From positions 21,525-85,524 of IMG/VR virus record IMGVR_UViG_3300042561_002062: a DNA stretch of 64,000 bases, one strand, 5' to 3'. Origin of the DNA: a virus. Below are positions 56,657 to 64,000 of this stretch, piece by piece (the stretch's first letter is position 1; every line of letters starts with the position of its first letter). Made by a program: the position numbers and the translations under genes. The notes beneath the pieces were generated by a model. It saw only the letters and a list, made by a program, of their open reading frames with translations. It did not search any database and was not told the DNA's origin.

Positions 56657-57937
56657 ATGATCCTAGAAAATCCAACAATATTTGTGCAAATCGCCTCTTA
56701 TAGAGATCCAGAATTAGAGAAAACTGTAAGAGATATGATAGAAAATTCTAAAAACCCCCAAAATCTAAGAATAGGTATTTGTAGGCAGTATCACGAAGAT
56801 GATGGGTTTGATAAGCTAGACGAGTGGAGAGGAGATGATAGATTTCGTATATTAGATGTTCCGTGTTTAGAAAGTAGGGGAACTTGTTGGGCTAGAAATA
56901 AAATTCAACAAGAATATAGAGGAGAAGATTATACACTACAAATAGATTCTCATATGAGATTTGAAAAGGATTGGGATATCTCTCTAATAGAAATGATCGA
57001 ATCTCTTCAGATGAGTGGTGTAGAAAAACCACTACTTACTGGGTATGTTTCGTCATTCAACCCAGAAAACGATCCAGAAGGAAGAATTCGTGAGCCTTGG
57101 AGAATGGTCTTTGATAGGTTCATACCTGAAGGTGCAGTGTTTTTCTTACCTGAAACTATACCTGGATGGCGTGATTTAGATAGACCAGTTACTGCTAGAT
57201 TTTACTCTGCTCACTTTTGTTTTACACTTGGAAGTTTTGCTAGAGAAGTTCAGCATAATCCAGAGTATTATTTTCACGGTGAAGAAATTTCAATAGCAGC
57301 CAGAGCCTATACTTGGGGATATGATCTATTTCATCCACATAGAGTAGTTATTTGGCACGAATATACTAGAAAAGGTAGAACCAAACAGTGGGATGATGAT
57401 AAAAAATGGGGTGATAAAAACTCACACTCACATCTTACAAATCGTAAGTTATTTGGAATGGATGGTCTTGTCCAAGAAGGTCACGATGGTCCATATGGAT
57501 TTGGACCGGTAAGAACACTTCGTGACTATGAAAAATATTCAGGACTTCTTTTTGAAAAACGCGCAGTTCAGCAGTATACTCTTGATAAAAAGTATCCACC
57601 AAATCCATATAATTACGAAAGTGAAGAGAAATGGAAAGAAGATTTTGCACAGATTTTCAAACATTGTATTGATATCGGATATTCACAAGTTCCTGAAAAA
57701 GACTATGATTTTTGGGTAGTTGCATTTCACGCATCAGACGATGAAACTATTTTCAGAAAAGATGCCGATAAAGCCGAGATAGAAAGAATGATGAACGATC
57801 CTGATAAATATTGTAAAGTATGGAGAGAATTTCAAACTGCTAGAACACCATCTTATTGGGTTGTCTGGCCACATTCTGAATCTAAAGGCTGGTGTGATAG
57901 AATAACTGGAAAATTGAATCTAGGCATCGTGTCATAA
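56657..57937 (+). CDS. GlcNAc-type glycosyltransferase (GT60-like)
   Basis: A 426-residue protein of the 'glycosyltransferase (GlcNAc)' family: TIFVQIASYRDPELEKTVRD (8-27), then RIGICRQYHEDDG, LESRGTCWARNKIQQEYRGE and YTLQIDSHMRFEKDWDI with the DSH metal motif near residue 97. VSSFNPENDPEGRIREPWRM and YFHGEEISIAARAYTWGYDL are acceptor-side motifs of this family. Eukaryotic members glycosylate Skp1 hydroxyproline; phage and bacterial members likely transfer sugars to protein or glycan. It opens the rightward glycan block. Confidence 0.85.
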   Translation: MILENPTIFVQIASYRDPELEKTVRDMIENSKNPQNLRIGICRQYHEDDGFDKLDEWRGDDRFRILDVPCLESRGTCWARNKIQQEYRGEDYTLQIDSHMRFEKDWDISLIEMIESLQMSGVEKPLLTGYVSSFNPENDPEGRIREPWRMVFDRFIPEGAVFFLPETIPGWRDLDRPVTARFYSAHFCFTLGSFAREVQHNPEYYFHGEEISIAARAYTWGYDLFHPHRVVIWHEYTRKGRTKQWDDDKKWGDKNSHSHLTNRKLFGMDGLVQEGHDGPYGFGPVRTLRDYEKYSGLLFEKRAVQQYTLDKKYPPNPYNYESEEKWKEDFAQIFKHCIDIGYSQVPEKDYDFWVVAFHASDDETIFRKDADKAEIERMMNDPDKYCKVWREFQTARTPSYWVVWPHSESKGWCDRITGKLNLGIVS

Positions 57938-57943
57938 TATATA
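57935..57943 (+). promoter_or_regulatory. AT promoter-like element TAATATATA
   Basis: It overlaps the stop codon of the previous gene and is 2 bases before the ATG at 57946; a variant of the AT element, whose closeness makes the role uncertain. Confidence 0.25.
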
Positions 57944-57945
57944 AA

Positions 57946-58512
57946 ATGTCTCTTATGAACTTTTCAGAACTTACTAACAAAACACTAGATGATTTGGATC
58001 TACACACACTATCTACCAAAATAAATTCTCAAGAATACAGAGACTATTTTATATCTGAGTCTGGTAAAGAACACTATAGATTATTAAAATGGATTTCACT
58101 TAATAATCAAGGGAGATTATTTTTAGATATAGGAACGCTTAAGGGTTGCTCTGCTCTGGCACTTTCATCAAATAAGAATAACAGTGTGAAATCTTTCAAT
58201 CTAGCCGATCAGTTGGATTTGAATGATATACCAGAAAATATAGAATTCATAGTTGGTAATATTCTTGATCCTCAATATAAATCTGTTGTTATTTCATCTA
58301 GTTATATTTTATTAGATACTTTTCATGATGGAACTTTTGAGAAAGAATTTGTTGAATATTTAGAAACTATAAGATGGTCTGGATATCTTCTACTTGATGA
58401 TATATATCTAAATAAAGAAATGAAAGAATTTTGGAACTCAATAATTAGAGATAAAAAAGATATCACGAACTTGGGACATCTTACTGGAACAGGTCTCGTA
58501 TTTTTTAATTAA
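57946..58512 (+). CDS. Class I SAM methyltransferase-like protein
   Basis: A 188-residue protein with FLDIGTLKGCSALALSS (motif I, about 62-78), FNLADQLDLNDIPENIEFIV with an acidic strand, and GYLLLDDIYLNKEMKEFWNS. FHDGTFEKEFVEYLETIRWS is a helical cap. It lacks a clear motif IV (D/NPPY), as expected for the O-methyltransferase type. It follows the GT60-like gene by 8 bases and precedes a second methyltransferase-like gene by 1 base. Confidence 0.65.
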   Translation: MSLMNFSELTNKTLDDLDLHTLSTKINSQEYRDYFISESGKEHYRLLKWISLNNQGRLFLDIGTLKGCSALALSSNKNNSVKSFNLADQLDLNDIPENIEFIVGNILDPQYKSVVISSSYILLDTFHDGTFEKEFVEYLETIRWSGYLLLDDIYLNKEMKEFWNSIIRDKKDITNLGHLTGTGLVFFN

Positions 58513-58513
58513 A

Positions 58514-59143
58514 ATGATAGAAAAATGGGAATATAATAGTTTGGGTGGAAGAAGAGACTTCATCAAGAGATACATTTCAGATAATAATCTCAATTCCATA
58601 GATGTAGGAGCATCTTATATGTTTTGGTCGTATCCAGAGTGTAAATTTGTTGCGGATATAGTAGAACCTGCAATTGAAGATATTAATTTTTTTAAAATAA
58701 ATTTAGAAGATAAAAAAACCTGGAAGATTCTAATTGAAGAAGTAGAACTTAATGGAAAATTTGACTTCTCAATTTGTTCTCATACTCTAGAGGATATTTT
58801 CAATCCGATAGATTTATTAGAGTTGCTACAAAAAATTTCTAAATCTGGATTTATAGCAATCCCGTCAAAATGGAATGAATTTTCATTTTTATATGAAAAT
58901 GAATACCGTGGAAATGCACATCACAAACAATTTTTTGATATAAAAGATGAAGAATTGGTTATTTATCCAAAATTTTCTTGGATTGAAAATAATCCTAAAA
59001 GTGATGAACTTCTTCTATCAAATTCAGGTGGTGAATTAAGTTTAATGTGGCATGATACCATACCATACAGAGTATTTGGCAAAGATCGTCCTTTCAGTTC
59101 TGATGGTGAACTGATAAATGAATTCTATAAAAATTTATACTAA
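58514..59143 (+). CDS. Methyltransferase-like protein
   Basis: A 209-residue protein. NNLNSIDVGASYMFWSYPEC resembles a motif I with a degenerate glycine loop, and FDFSICSHTLEDIFNPIDLL looks like the Methyltransf_11/25 type strand (H-x-L-E-D). FIAIPSKWNEFSFLYENEYR follows. It may therefore be a SAM methyltransferase with altered cofactor site, or a decayed one. It is packed between two related genes. Confidence 0.58.
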   Translation: MIEKWEYNSLGGRRDFIKRYISDNNLNSIDVGASYMFWSYPECKFVADIVEPAIEDINFFKINLEDKKTWKILIEEVELNGKFDFSICSHTLEDIFNPIDLLELLQKISKSGFIAIPSKWNEFSFLYENEYRGNAHHKQFFDIKDEELVIYPKFSWIENNPKSDELLLSNSGGELSLMWHDTIPYRVFGKDRPFSSDGELINEFYKNLY

Positions 59144-59144
59144 G

Positions 59145-59768
59145 ATGTCCTTGGAGAAAATAAAAAAACATTTCCAGCCTCAAAACATTCTTGATATCGG
59201 ATCGAATGTTGGTCAATTCTATCGCGAGGCCAAATCAATATTTCCTAATGCTTATTTTTATCTTATAGAGGGCAATGAGAGTTGTAGAGAAGCCCTGAAA
59301 GACTTGAATGTAGATTTTTCTATAACACTATTGAGTGATATTGAAAAAGATGTTGATTTCTACATAAGAAAGTTTGAACCTAGATGTACAGGAAATTCAA
59401 TCTACAGAGAGCAGACATCCTTCTACGATGATGACCAAATTATAGTAGAAAAAAGAAAAACACAAACTATTTCACAATTACTTGGCAACAAAATTTTTGA
59501 TCTAATTAAGATTGATGTACAAGGTTCAGAAATAGATATTATAAATGGTGGTAGAGAAATTTTTGAGAACTCAAAAGGTATTCTAATGGAAGTATCATTG
59601 GTTGAATATAACAAGAATGCACCATTGAAAGATTATGTTGTTGAATTCATGAATGACCTAGGATTTATAGTTACAGAACATATAGGCAATATCAATCATC
59701 CACTTACCTATCAACTTATTCAAGAAGATTTGTTTTTTTTGAATAAAAAATTAATTACACAAAAATAG
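59145..59768 (+). CDS. FkbM-type methyltransferase
   Basis: 207 residues from the ATG at 59145, 1 base after the preceding stop; the in-frame Met at 59118 would overlap the upstream gene. QNILDIGSNVGQFYREAKSI is motif I, YFYLIEGNESCREALKDL the acidic strand, and FDLIKIDVQGSEIDIINGG the FkbM hallmark. The C-terminal NHPLTYQLIQEDLFFLNKK ends the core. Compared with the other FkbM genes (7351, 41877) it has no N-terminal extension. Confidence 0.82.
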   Translation: MSLEKIKKHFQPQNILDIGSNVGQFYREAKSIFPNAYFYLIEGNESCREALKDLNVDFSITLLSDIEKDVDFYIRKFEPRCTGNSIYREQTSFYDDDQIIVEKRKTQTISQLLGNKIFDLIKIDVQGSEIDIINGGREIFENSKGILMEVSLVEYNKNAPLKDYVVEFMNDLGFIVTEHIGNINHPLTYQLIQEDLFFLNKKLITQK

Positions 59769-59769
59769 A

Positions 59770-60477
59770 ATGTTTAAAGATATAGCTGTCGTCACATCAC
59801 TATTTGATTATCCAGAATATTACCTACCTACTTTCTATAAGAATGCGACTCGATGGTTTGATCCTAACGACATACATATCATAAGAAATTCAGGACTAAT
59901 TAGTGAAGGATCCTATTATGATAAATTATATTTTTATAAAACAGTAAAAGTTTTAGAATATATAAAATCACATATAGATTCTATGTATGAATACATTTTA
60001 TTTTTAGATGCAACAGATACTAATTTCATAAAATGTCCAATCAATATTATAGAAAAATTCAAATCCTTGAATTGTAGTATTATTATGGGCGCTGAAAAAG
60101 GTCTCTGGCCACCAACAAGCTTTACACATCTCTACCAAAATAAAAGAGCAATAAATGATTCGAAATACTTGAATTCTGGAACTTATTTTGGATACACTAG
60201 TAAAATAATTTATCATCTTGAAGATTTAATACAAAAAGAGCATCAAACGGGTATAGATGATCAAGGCCGATGGACTATACAATATTTATTGAACGATGAC
60301 ATTATAATAGATCAAGAACGAAATTTCTTTTTTTCAACTTTAGATACTAAAGATAGTGTGATTTTCAATGATGGAAAACCTTCTCTTGTGAATCTTGATG
60401 CATTCATAATACACGATAACGGACCACATACAGAGAATACTATAAAATTAACAGATATATTAAATGAAAACAATTAG
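59770..60477 (+). CDS. PLOD/procollagen galactosyltransferase-like enzyme
   Basis: A 235-residue GT-A enzyme. IAVVTSLFDYPEYYLPTFYK opens the fold, YEYILFLDATDTNFIKCPIN contains the DATD metal/nucleotide motif, and KYLNSGTYFGYTSKIIYHLE matches the usual 'NSG' acceptor loop of the PLOD (lysyl hydroxylase glucosyltransferase) type. GIDDQGRWTIQYLLNDDIII (a D-D-Q motif) and DAFIIHDNG near the C terminus complete it. It overlaps the GT10-type gene by 14 bases. Confidence 0.75.
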   Translation: MFKDIAVVTSLFDYPEYYLPTFYKNATRWFDPNDIHIIRNSGLISEGSYYDKLYFYKTVKVLEYIKSHIDSMYEYILFLDATDTNFIKCPINIIEKFKSLNCSIIMGAEKGLWPPTSFTHLYQNKRAINDSKYLNSGTYFGYTSKIIYHLEDLIQKEHQTGIDDQGRWTIQYLLNDDIIIDQERNFFFSTLDTKDSVIFNDGKPSLVNLDAFIIHDNGPHTENTIKLTDILNENN

Positions 60478-61447
60478 GATAACTAGGCAAGGATTTCCCA
60501 ACATAGGACAACATAGTTGGATGAAATATTTTGAATTTATTTTATCAAAGAAATATAATGTGATTATTGATTCCAAGAATCCTGATCTCATCATTCATTC
60601 CGACCTAAACTATAACGAAAATCAACACGATACCTATACCGGTGCAATACCCACTCAATTTCATCCTACTAATTGTGATAAAAAGTTTCTATATGTTTCA
60701 GGTGAAGTTGCAGATTTTTCAACACCTATAAATAAATTTGAAAATCAGTGGGCTCTTGGCTATAACAAATTCGAACATCCTAGATATTTAAGACAGCCTT
60801 CTGGTGTTTTTGATGTTTGGACTCTTTTTAATGAATCTAGATTGGTGGATAGTCCTTTGAATTGGCTAACAAACAAAAGAGATTTTAATAAAATTTCAAA
60901 AAGAAATTTAGGGTTCTGCTCTATTACTCAAGCATCAAGTAATGATGTAAGATCCAGAGTATTTGACAAACTCTCAGAATACAGAGAGGTAAGTTCATCT
61001 GGTCCTTGGCGTCAAAATATTCACGGACCAGAAGGTCTTAATAAATATCAATGGCAAAATATGGATTATATAGGGCGTATAGATGGACTAACATACAGAG
61101 AAAAAATAGGTTTTTTTCAAAAGTATAAATTCAATATCTCTATACACTACACAAATACAGATTATATTCTTCAAGAAAAATTATACCACGCCTATTTTAG
61201 TGGTGCGATACCTATATTCTATGGTAATAAATATATTTTAGAAGAGGGCTTCAACCCAGAAAGTTTTATAAATTTGCATGATTATGAGGATTTCGATCAG
61301 TTTTTAGAAATTGTTAAAGATATAGATAGAAATGAATCTCTTTGGCAAAAGAAAATCTCGGAACCGATTTTTCTAGATAATAAATTACCGGAGTATTATG
61401 ATTTTGATTTTACATTAAATTTTTTAGAAAAAATAATAGAATCCTAA
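60464..61447 (+). CDS. GT10-type glycosyltransferase
   Basis: A 327-residue protein. The C-terminal half has the GT10 loop FNISIHYTNTDYILQEKLYH and AYFSGAIPIFYGNKYILEEG, with FFQKYKFNIS before it. The N-terminal half (about 1-190) is a Rossmann-like GT-B domain (NPDLIIHSDLNYNENQHDT, then KKFLYVSGEVADFSTP). It shares the GT10 fold with the C-terminal part of the protein encoded at 2735-4408 but is a complete single enzyme, and the two loops differ in detail. Fucosylation or related sugar transfer is likely. Confidence 0.8.
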   Translation: MKTIRITRQGFPNIGQHSWMKYFEFILSKKYNVIIDSKNPDLIIHSDLNYNENQHDTYTGAIPTQFHPTNCDKKFLYVSGEVADFSTPINKFENQWALGYNKFEHPRYLRQPSGVFDVWTLFNESRLVDSPLNWLTNKRDFNKISKRNLGFCSITQASSNDVRSRVFDKLSEYREVSSSGPWRQNIHGPEGLNKYQWQNMDYIGRIDGLTYREKIGFFQKYKFNISIHYTNTDYILQEKLYHAYFSGAIPIFYGNKYILEEGFNPESFINLHDYEDFDQFLEIVKDIDRNESLWQKKISEPIFLDNKLPEYYDFDFTLNFLEKIIES

Positions 61448-62160
61448 TGAATTATATTTTCACAACACTAGCTATTGGTGATTCTTATCTCCATAATGCT
61501 GCAAGTTGCTACACAAAATATAGCGAAAAATGTAGTGGTGATTTCAATATAACAACAAACGAAATAGTAAATGTTGGACCGAGAGTAAATTTGGATCAAA
61601 TTAGGTTGGATAGATATGAAGATGGAAACCCAGGATTTGCTTTTTTTTTGAATCTCAAAGTATTATCCCTAAAGTATTGTTTGGATAAAGGATATGACTT
61701 CATAATTTACAATGATGCTGATTGGAGAATTACCGAGGGTTTCAATGAAGATAAATTAGTGAATACTTTTAATTTTATGGAAGACAATGACTTAGATTTT
61801 CTTTTTGAACGACCAGCTAAAATTGGAGATCATAAAAAAAACTTAGATCATTGTTTTTTTGAAAGAAAACTCAAAGATTACCACGTTTTTGAACATGATA
61901 AATGGGATGAAGCTCATGTAGTCAATGAACAATTCATGGTTTTCAAAAATTCTTGGAAATTTCGATATTTTGTTAGGAGATGGGAAGAGTTCTTGTGGTA
62001 TTCTATACATAACAACATAAGAAATTATCCAGATGGATTCGAAATAGGTGTATCTGCTCTAGAGGCAGAAATGAAATGGGATTGGAATAGTTTCAGATAT
62101 CTTCTGCCGAATTGTTTTGAATTTCATGACAAAGCAGGTAATTTACATATAAGATTTTAA
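61447..62160 (+). CDS. Putative GT-A glycosyltransferase
   Basis: A 237-residue protein. NYIFTTLAIGDSYLHNAASC at the start, YDFIIYNDADWRITEGF with a N-D-A-D metal-type motif, and FLFERPAKIGDHKKNLDH. AHVVNEQFMVFKNSWKFRYF and SALEAEMKWDWNSFRYLLPN look like the acceptor-side loops of nucleotide-sugar transferases. Its start shares one base with the stop of the GT10 gene. No CAZy family assigned. Confidence 0.65.
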   Translation: MNYIFTTLAIGDSYLHNAASCYTKYSEKCSGDFNITTNEIVNVGPRVNLDQIRLDRYEDGNPGFAFFLNLKVLSLKYCLDKGYDFIIYNDADWRITEGFNEDKLVNTFNFMEDNDLDFLFERPAKIGDHKKNLDHCFFERKLKDYHVFEHDKWDEAHVVNEQFMVFKNSWKFRYFVRRWEEFLWYSIHNNIRNYPDGFEIGVSALEAEMKWDWNSFRYLLPNCFEFHDKAGNLHIRF

Positions 62161-62175
62161 AAATAAAAATAATAA

Positions 62176-62805
62176 ATGAATATACAGGAAAACATAACAA
62201 AATTTACTGACCTATCAAAAAACGATAGTTTATCATCTTTCATGAATCATACAGCACAACAAAGTCACAATGCTTATCAAATTTTTTTTGATTTCCTTTC
62301 AGAAGTGAGACCCAGTAGAATTTTAGAAATAGGAACCGCACAGGGTGGATTCACAGAGTTCTTGAAAATAACTGTTGATCATCTAGGTCTAGATACAGAA
62401 ATATTATCTTATGATATTGCTGAAAGACCTTGGTATCACCAGATGGTTGAAAAGGGCATTGATGTGAGAGTAGAAAATATTTTCAATGAAGATTGGAGTG
62501 ATGTAATCGATTACGTAAAACAATATGTAACATCACCAGGAATAACAATAGTTCTTTGTGATGGTGGATGGAAAATAGGTGAATTCAAAATATTTTCAAG
62601 GATTATCAAACCAGGTGATTATATTTTAGCTCACGATTATTCTTTAAATAAAGAGGTCTTTGAGAGAGAAATAAAGGATAGAATATGGAACTGGTGTGAG
62701 ATAACTGAAGATGATATTTGGCAATCAGTATCGGATAATAACTTAGAATCTTATCAGCCGGAGGTTTTTTCACAAGCTGTCTGGGTTTGTAAAATAAAAA
62801 AATAA
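62176..62805 (+). CDS. Class I SAM methyltransferase (CmcI-like)
   Basis: A 209-residue protein. PSRILEIGTAQGGFTEFLKI (about 47-66) is motif I, TEILSYDIAERPWYHQMVEK gives the acidic ribose-binding strand, and GITIVLCDGGWKIGEFKIFS with IKPGDYILAHDYSLNKEVFE matches the CmcI/rhamnosyl O-methyltransferase group, which carries conserved DGG and AHDY motifs. O-methylation of a terminal sugar is likely. Confidence 0.78.
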   Translation: MNIQENITKFTDLSKNDSLSSFMNHTAQQSHNAYQIFFDFLSEVRPSRILEIGTAQGGFTEFLKITVDHLGLDTEILSYDIAERPWYHQMVEKGIDVRVENIFNEDWSDVIDYVKQYVTSPGITIVLCDGGWKIGEFKIFSRIIKPGDYILAHDYSLNKEVFEREIKDRIWNWCEITEDDIWQSVSDNNLESYQPEVFSQAVWVCKIKK

Positions 62806-62808
62806 TTT

Positions 62809-64000
62809 ATGTCATTTACATTTGTTACAGGACTTTGGAATATTAAAAGAGAAGAACTAACCGAGGGTTGGTCGAGATCTTACGAAGACCACTATCTAAA
62901 AAAGTTCGACCAACTATTACAAATAGATGCAAACCTTATTGTATTCGGAGATAAAGAGCTCGAAAGTTTTGTGTTCCAAAGAAGAAATACTAGTAATACC
63001 CAATTTATCACAAGAGAACTTAGCTGGTTTCAAAACGAATTCTACCAAAAAATACAAGATATAAGAACCTCTGAGTCGTGGCTCTCACAAGCTGGTTGGC
63101 TAAGAGAATCCACACAAGCTAGACTCGAAGGTTATAATCCACTGGTAATGAGTAAAATGTTTCTTTTAAATGACGCTCGAATAATGGATAAGTTTGGTTC
63201 GAGGTATATGTTTTGGATAGACGCGGGACTTACCAATACCGTCCATCCCGGATATTTCACTCATGATAAAGTTCAGGATAATCTAGTGAAGTGGATAAAA
63301 AAATTCAGTTTTGTTTGTTTTCCCTACGAAGCTAATACAGAAATACACGGATTTTCATATCCAAAAATAAACGAATATGCCGGGGATGATGTTAAACTTG
63401 TAGCTCGTGGTGGTTTTTTTGGTGGGCCAAAACATACCATATCACAAATGAATAATCTTTATTACGATCTCATGAGAACTACTCTTAGCGATGGACTCAT
63501 GGGAACGGAAGAATCACTTTTTTCTATACTACTTTATAGAAACAAAGAACTCATCAACTATTTTGAAATAGAAGGAAATGGTCTTATGGGTAAATTTTTC
63601 GAAGATCTTAAAAACGATACACTAGAAATAAAAACAAAAGGAACTTCACCTAACAAAATGACAGATACGAATAAAACATCTCTTTATGTAATTGGCTTTA
63701 ATAGTCCAAACCAACTAAGAACACTCATTCAATCGATGATTGAGTATGATAGAAACTACATTGACCAACCAAAAAAATATCTACTTAATAATTCTACAGA
63801 TAGATCCACCGATAAAGAATATCAAGACCTGTGTGAAGAGTGGGGATTCGAAATTATTGGAACCGGTGAGAATTTAGGTATTTGTGGTGGACGTCAGTAT
63901 ATCGCTGAACATTTCGAGAAAACAGAGCAAGATTTTATGCTCTTTTTTGAAGACGATATGTTTTTTTATCCAAAAGAGGGAGAGTTTTGTAGAAATGGAT
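62809..64000 (+). CDS. HtrL/YibB-like plus GT2-like glycosyltransferase, cut by window edge
   Basis: About 397 codons are open to the window's end without a stop. Residues 1-280 match the HtrL_YibB/WlaTC glycosyltransferase fold: FTFVTGLWNIKREEL, ARLEGYNPLVMSKMFLLNDA, YMFWIDAGLTNTVHPGYFT, VARGGFFGGPKHTISQM and TEESLFSILLYRN. A second domain begins near 290 with SLYVIGFNSPNQLRTLIQSM, a GT2-like start, and reaches DFMLFFEDDMFFYPKEGE, a DxD-type motif. So this is probably a two-domain transferase like that at 2735-4408, with different parts. Its C terminus is unknown. Confidence 0.72.
   Translation, partial: MSFTFVTGLWNIKREELTEGWSRSYEDHYLKKFDQLLQIDANLIVFGDKELESFVFQRRNTSNTQFITRELSWFQNEFYQKIQDIRTSESWLSQAGWLRESTQARLEGYNPLVMSKMFLLNDARIMDKFGSRYMFWIDAGLTNTVHPGYFTHDKVQDNLVKWIKKFSFVCFPYEANTEIHGFSYPKINEYAGDDVKLVARGGFFGGPKHTISQMNNLYYDLMRTTLSDGLMGTEESLFSILLYRNKELINYFEIEGNGLMGKFFEDLKNDTLEIKTKGTSPNKMTDTNKTSLYVIGFNSPNQLRTLIQSMIEYDRNYIDQPKKYLLNNSTDRSTDKEYQDLCEEWGFEIIGTGENLGICGGRQYIAEHFEKTEQDFMLFFEDDMFFYPKEGEFCRNG

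Noticed and set aside
1-64000. CRISPR arrays, insertion sequences, integrase or attachment sites
   Set aside because: No repeat-spacer pattern, transposase or integrase motif, or long direct or inverted repeat pair was seen on either strand.

Overview
The window looks like part of the genome of a large, T4-like contractile-tailed phage of a Bacteroidota (probably flavobacterial) host. Three things support this. First, a run of baseplate genes (about 20.0-27.9 kb) contains recognisable T4-type parts: a gp5-like OB-fold hub protein, a gp27-like hub, a LysM/gp53-like protein and a peptidoglycan peptidase. Second, host-type promoters of the Bacteroidota form (-7 box TAnnTTTG) precede early or metabolic genes and both tRNAs, start sites lack Shine-Dalgarno sequences, and base composition is strongly AT-rich. 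Third, many small tightly packed or overlapping genes of unknown function are mixed with metabolic genes (purM, hpt, umuC, nitroreductase, a class II aaRS-like gene). No terminase, portal, capsid, sheath or DNA polymerase III/gp43-type gene is in the window, so assignment to a phage rests on the baseplate block and the overall style.

Layout. 1-10.3 kb: surface-glycan block (ThDP enzyme, sugar-nucleotide 4,6-dehydratase, PLP 3-dehydrase with a catalytic-Lys-to-His change, several glycosyltransferases, FkbM methyltransferase, GNAT) plus a lipoprotein with a C-terminal membrane anchor that could be a u-spanin. 10.3-19.1 kb, minus strand: eight unknown proteins, most starting with a short peptide resembling the T4 capsid-targeting sequence, three with peptidoglycan-binding-type folds. 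19.1-20.0 kb: hpt and a membrane protein. 20.0-27.9 kb, minus strand: baseplate/hub genes. 28.0-41.2 kb, mostly plus: DHH phosphoesterase, amidoligase with pentapeptide repeats (minus), further unknown proteins with the N-terminal peptide, a P-loop ATPase, a membrane coiled-coil protein, a metallophosphoesterase, purM, GNAT. 41.2-50.8 kb: metallophosphoesterase, FkbM and SGNH-like proteins, two tRNAs (Gly-TCC, Ser-TGA), a umuD-like/umuC pair and a four-gene glycan cassette. 50.9-56.4 kb: heme-c-motif lipoprotein, nitroreductase, AAA+ ATPase, Thr/Pro-rich protein, class II aaRS-like gene. 56.6-64.0 kb, plus strand: second glycan block of glycosyltransferases and methyltransferases running off the right edge.

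How the parts may work together. Roughly twenty-five genes in at least three separate blocks make, transfer or decorate sugars, suggesting that the phage glycosylates its own virion or remodels the host surface. The baseplate genes form one late transcription unit. A recurring AT-rich element (TTATATATAC or close variants) lies just upstream of many late-type genes and could be the late promoter, while TAnnTTTG boxes mark genes read by unmodified host RNA polymerase. The most interesting unexplained feature is the scattered family of proteins sharing a capsid-targeting-like N terminus, including peptidoglycan-binding-type proteins and a DHH phosphoesterase, which would fit proteins packaged in the head and delivered with the DNA. 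No stretch longer than about 210 bases is without a gene.
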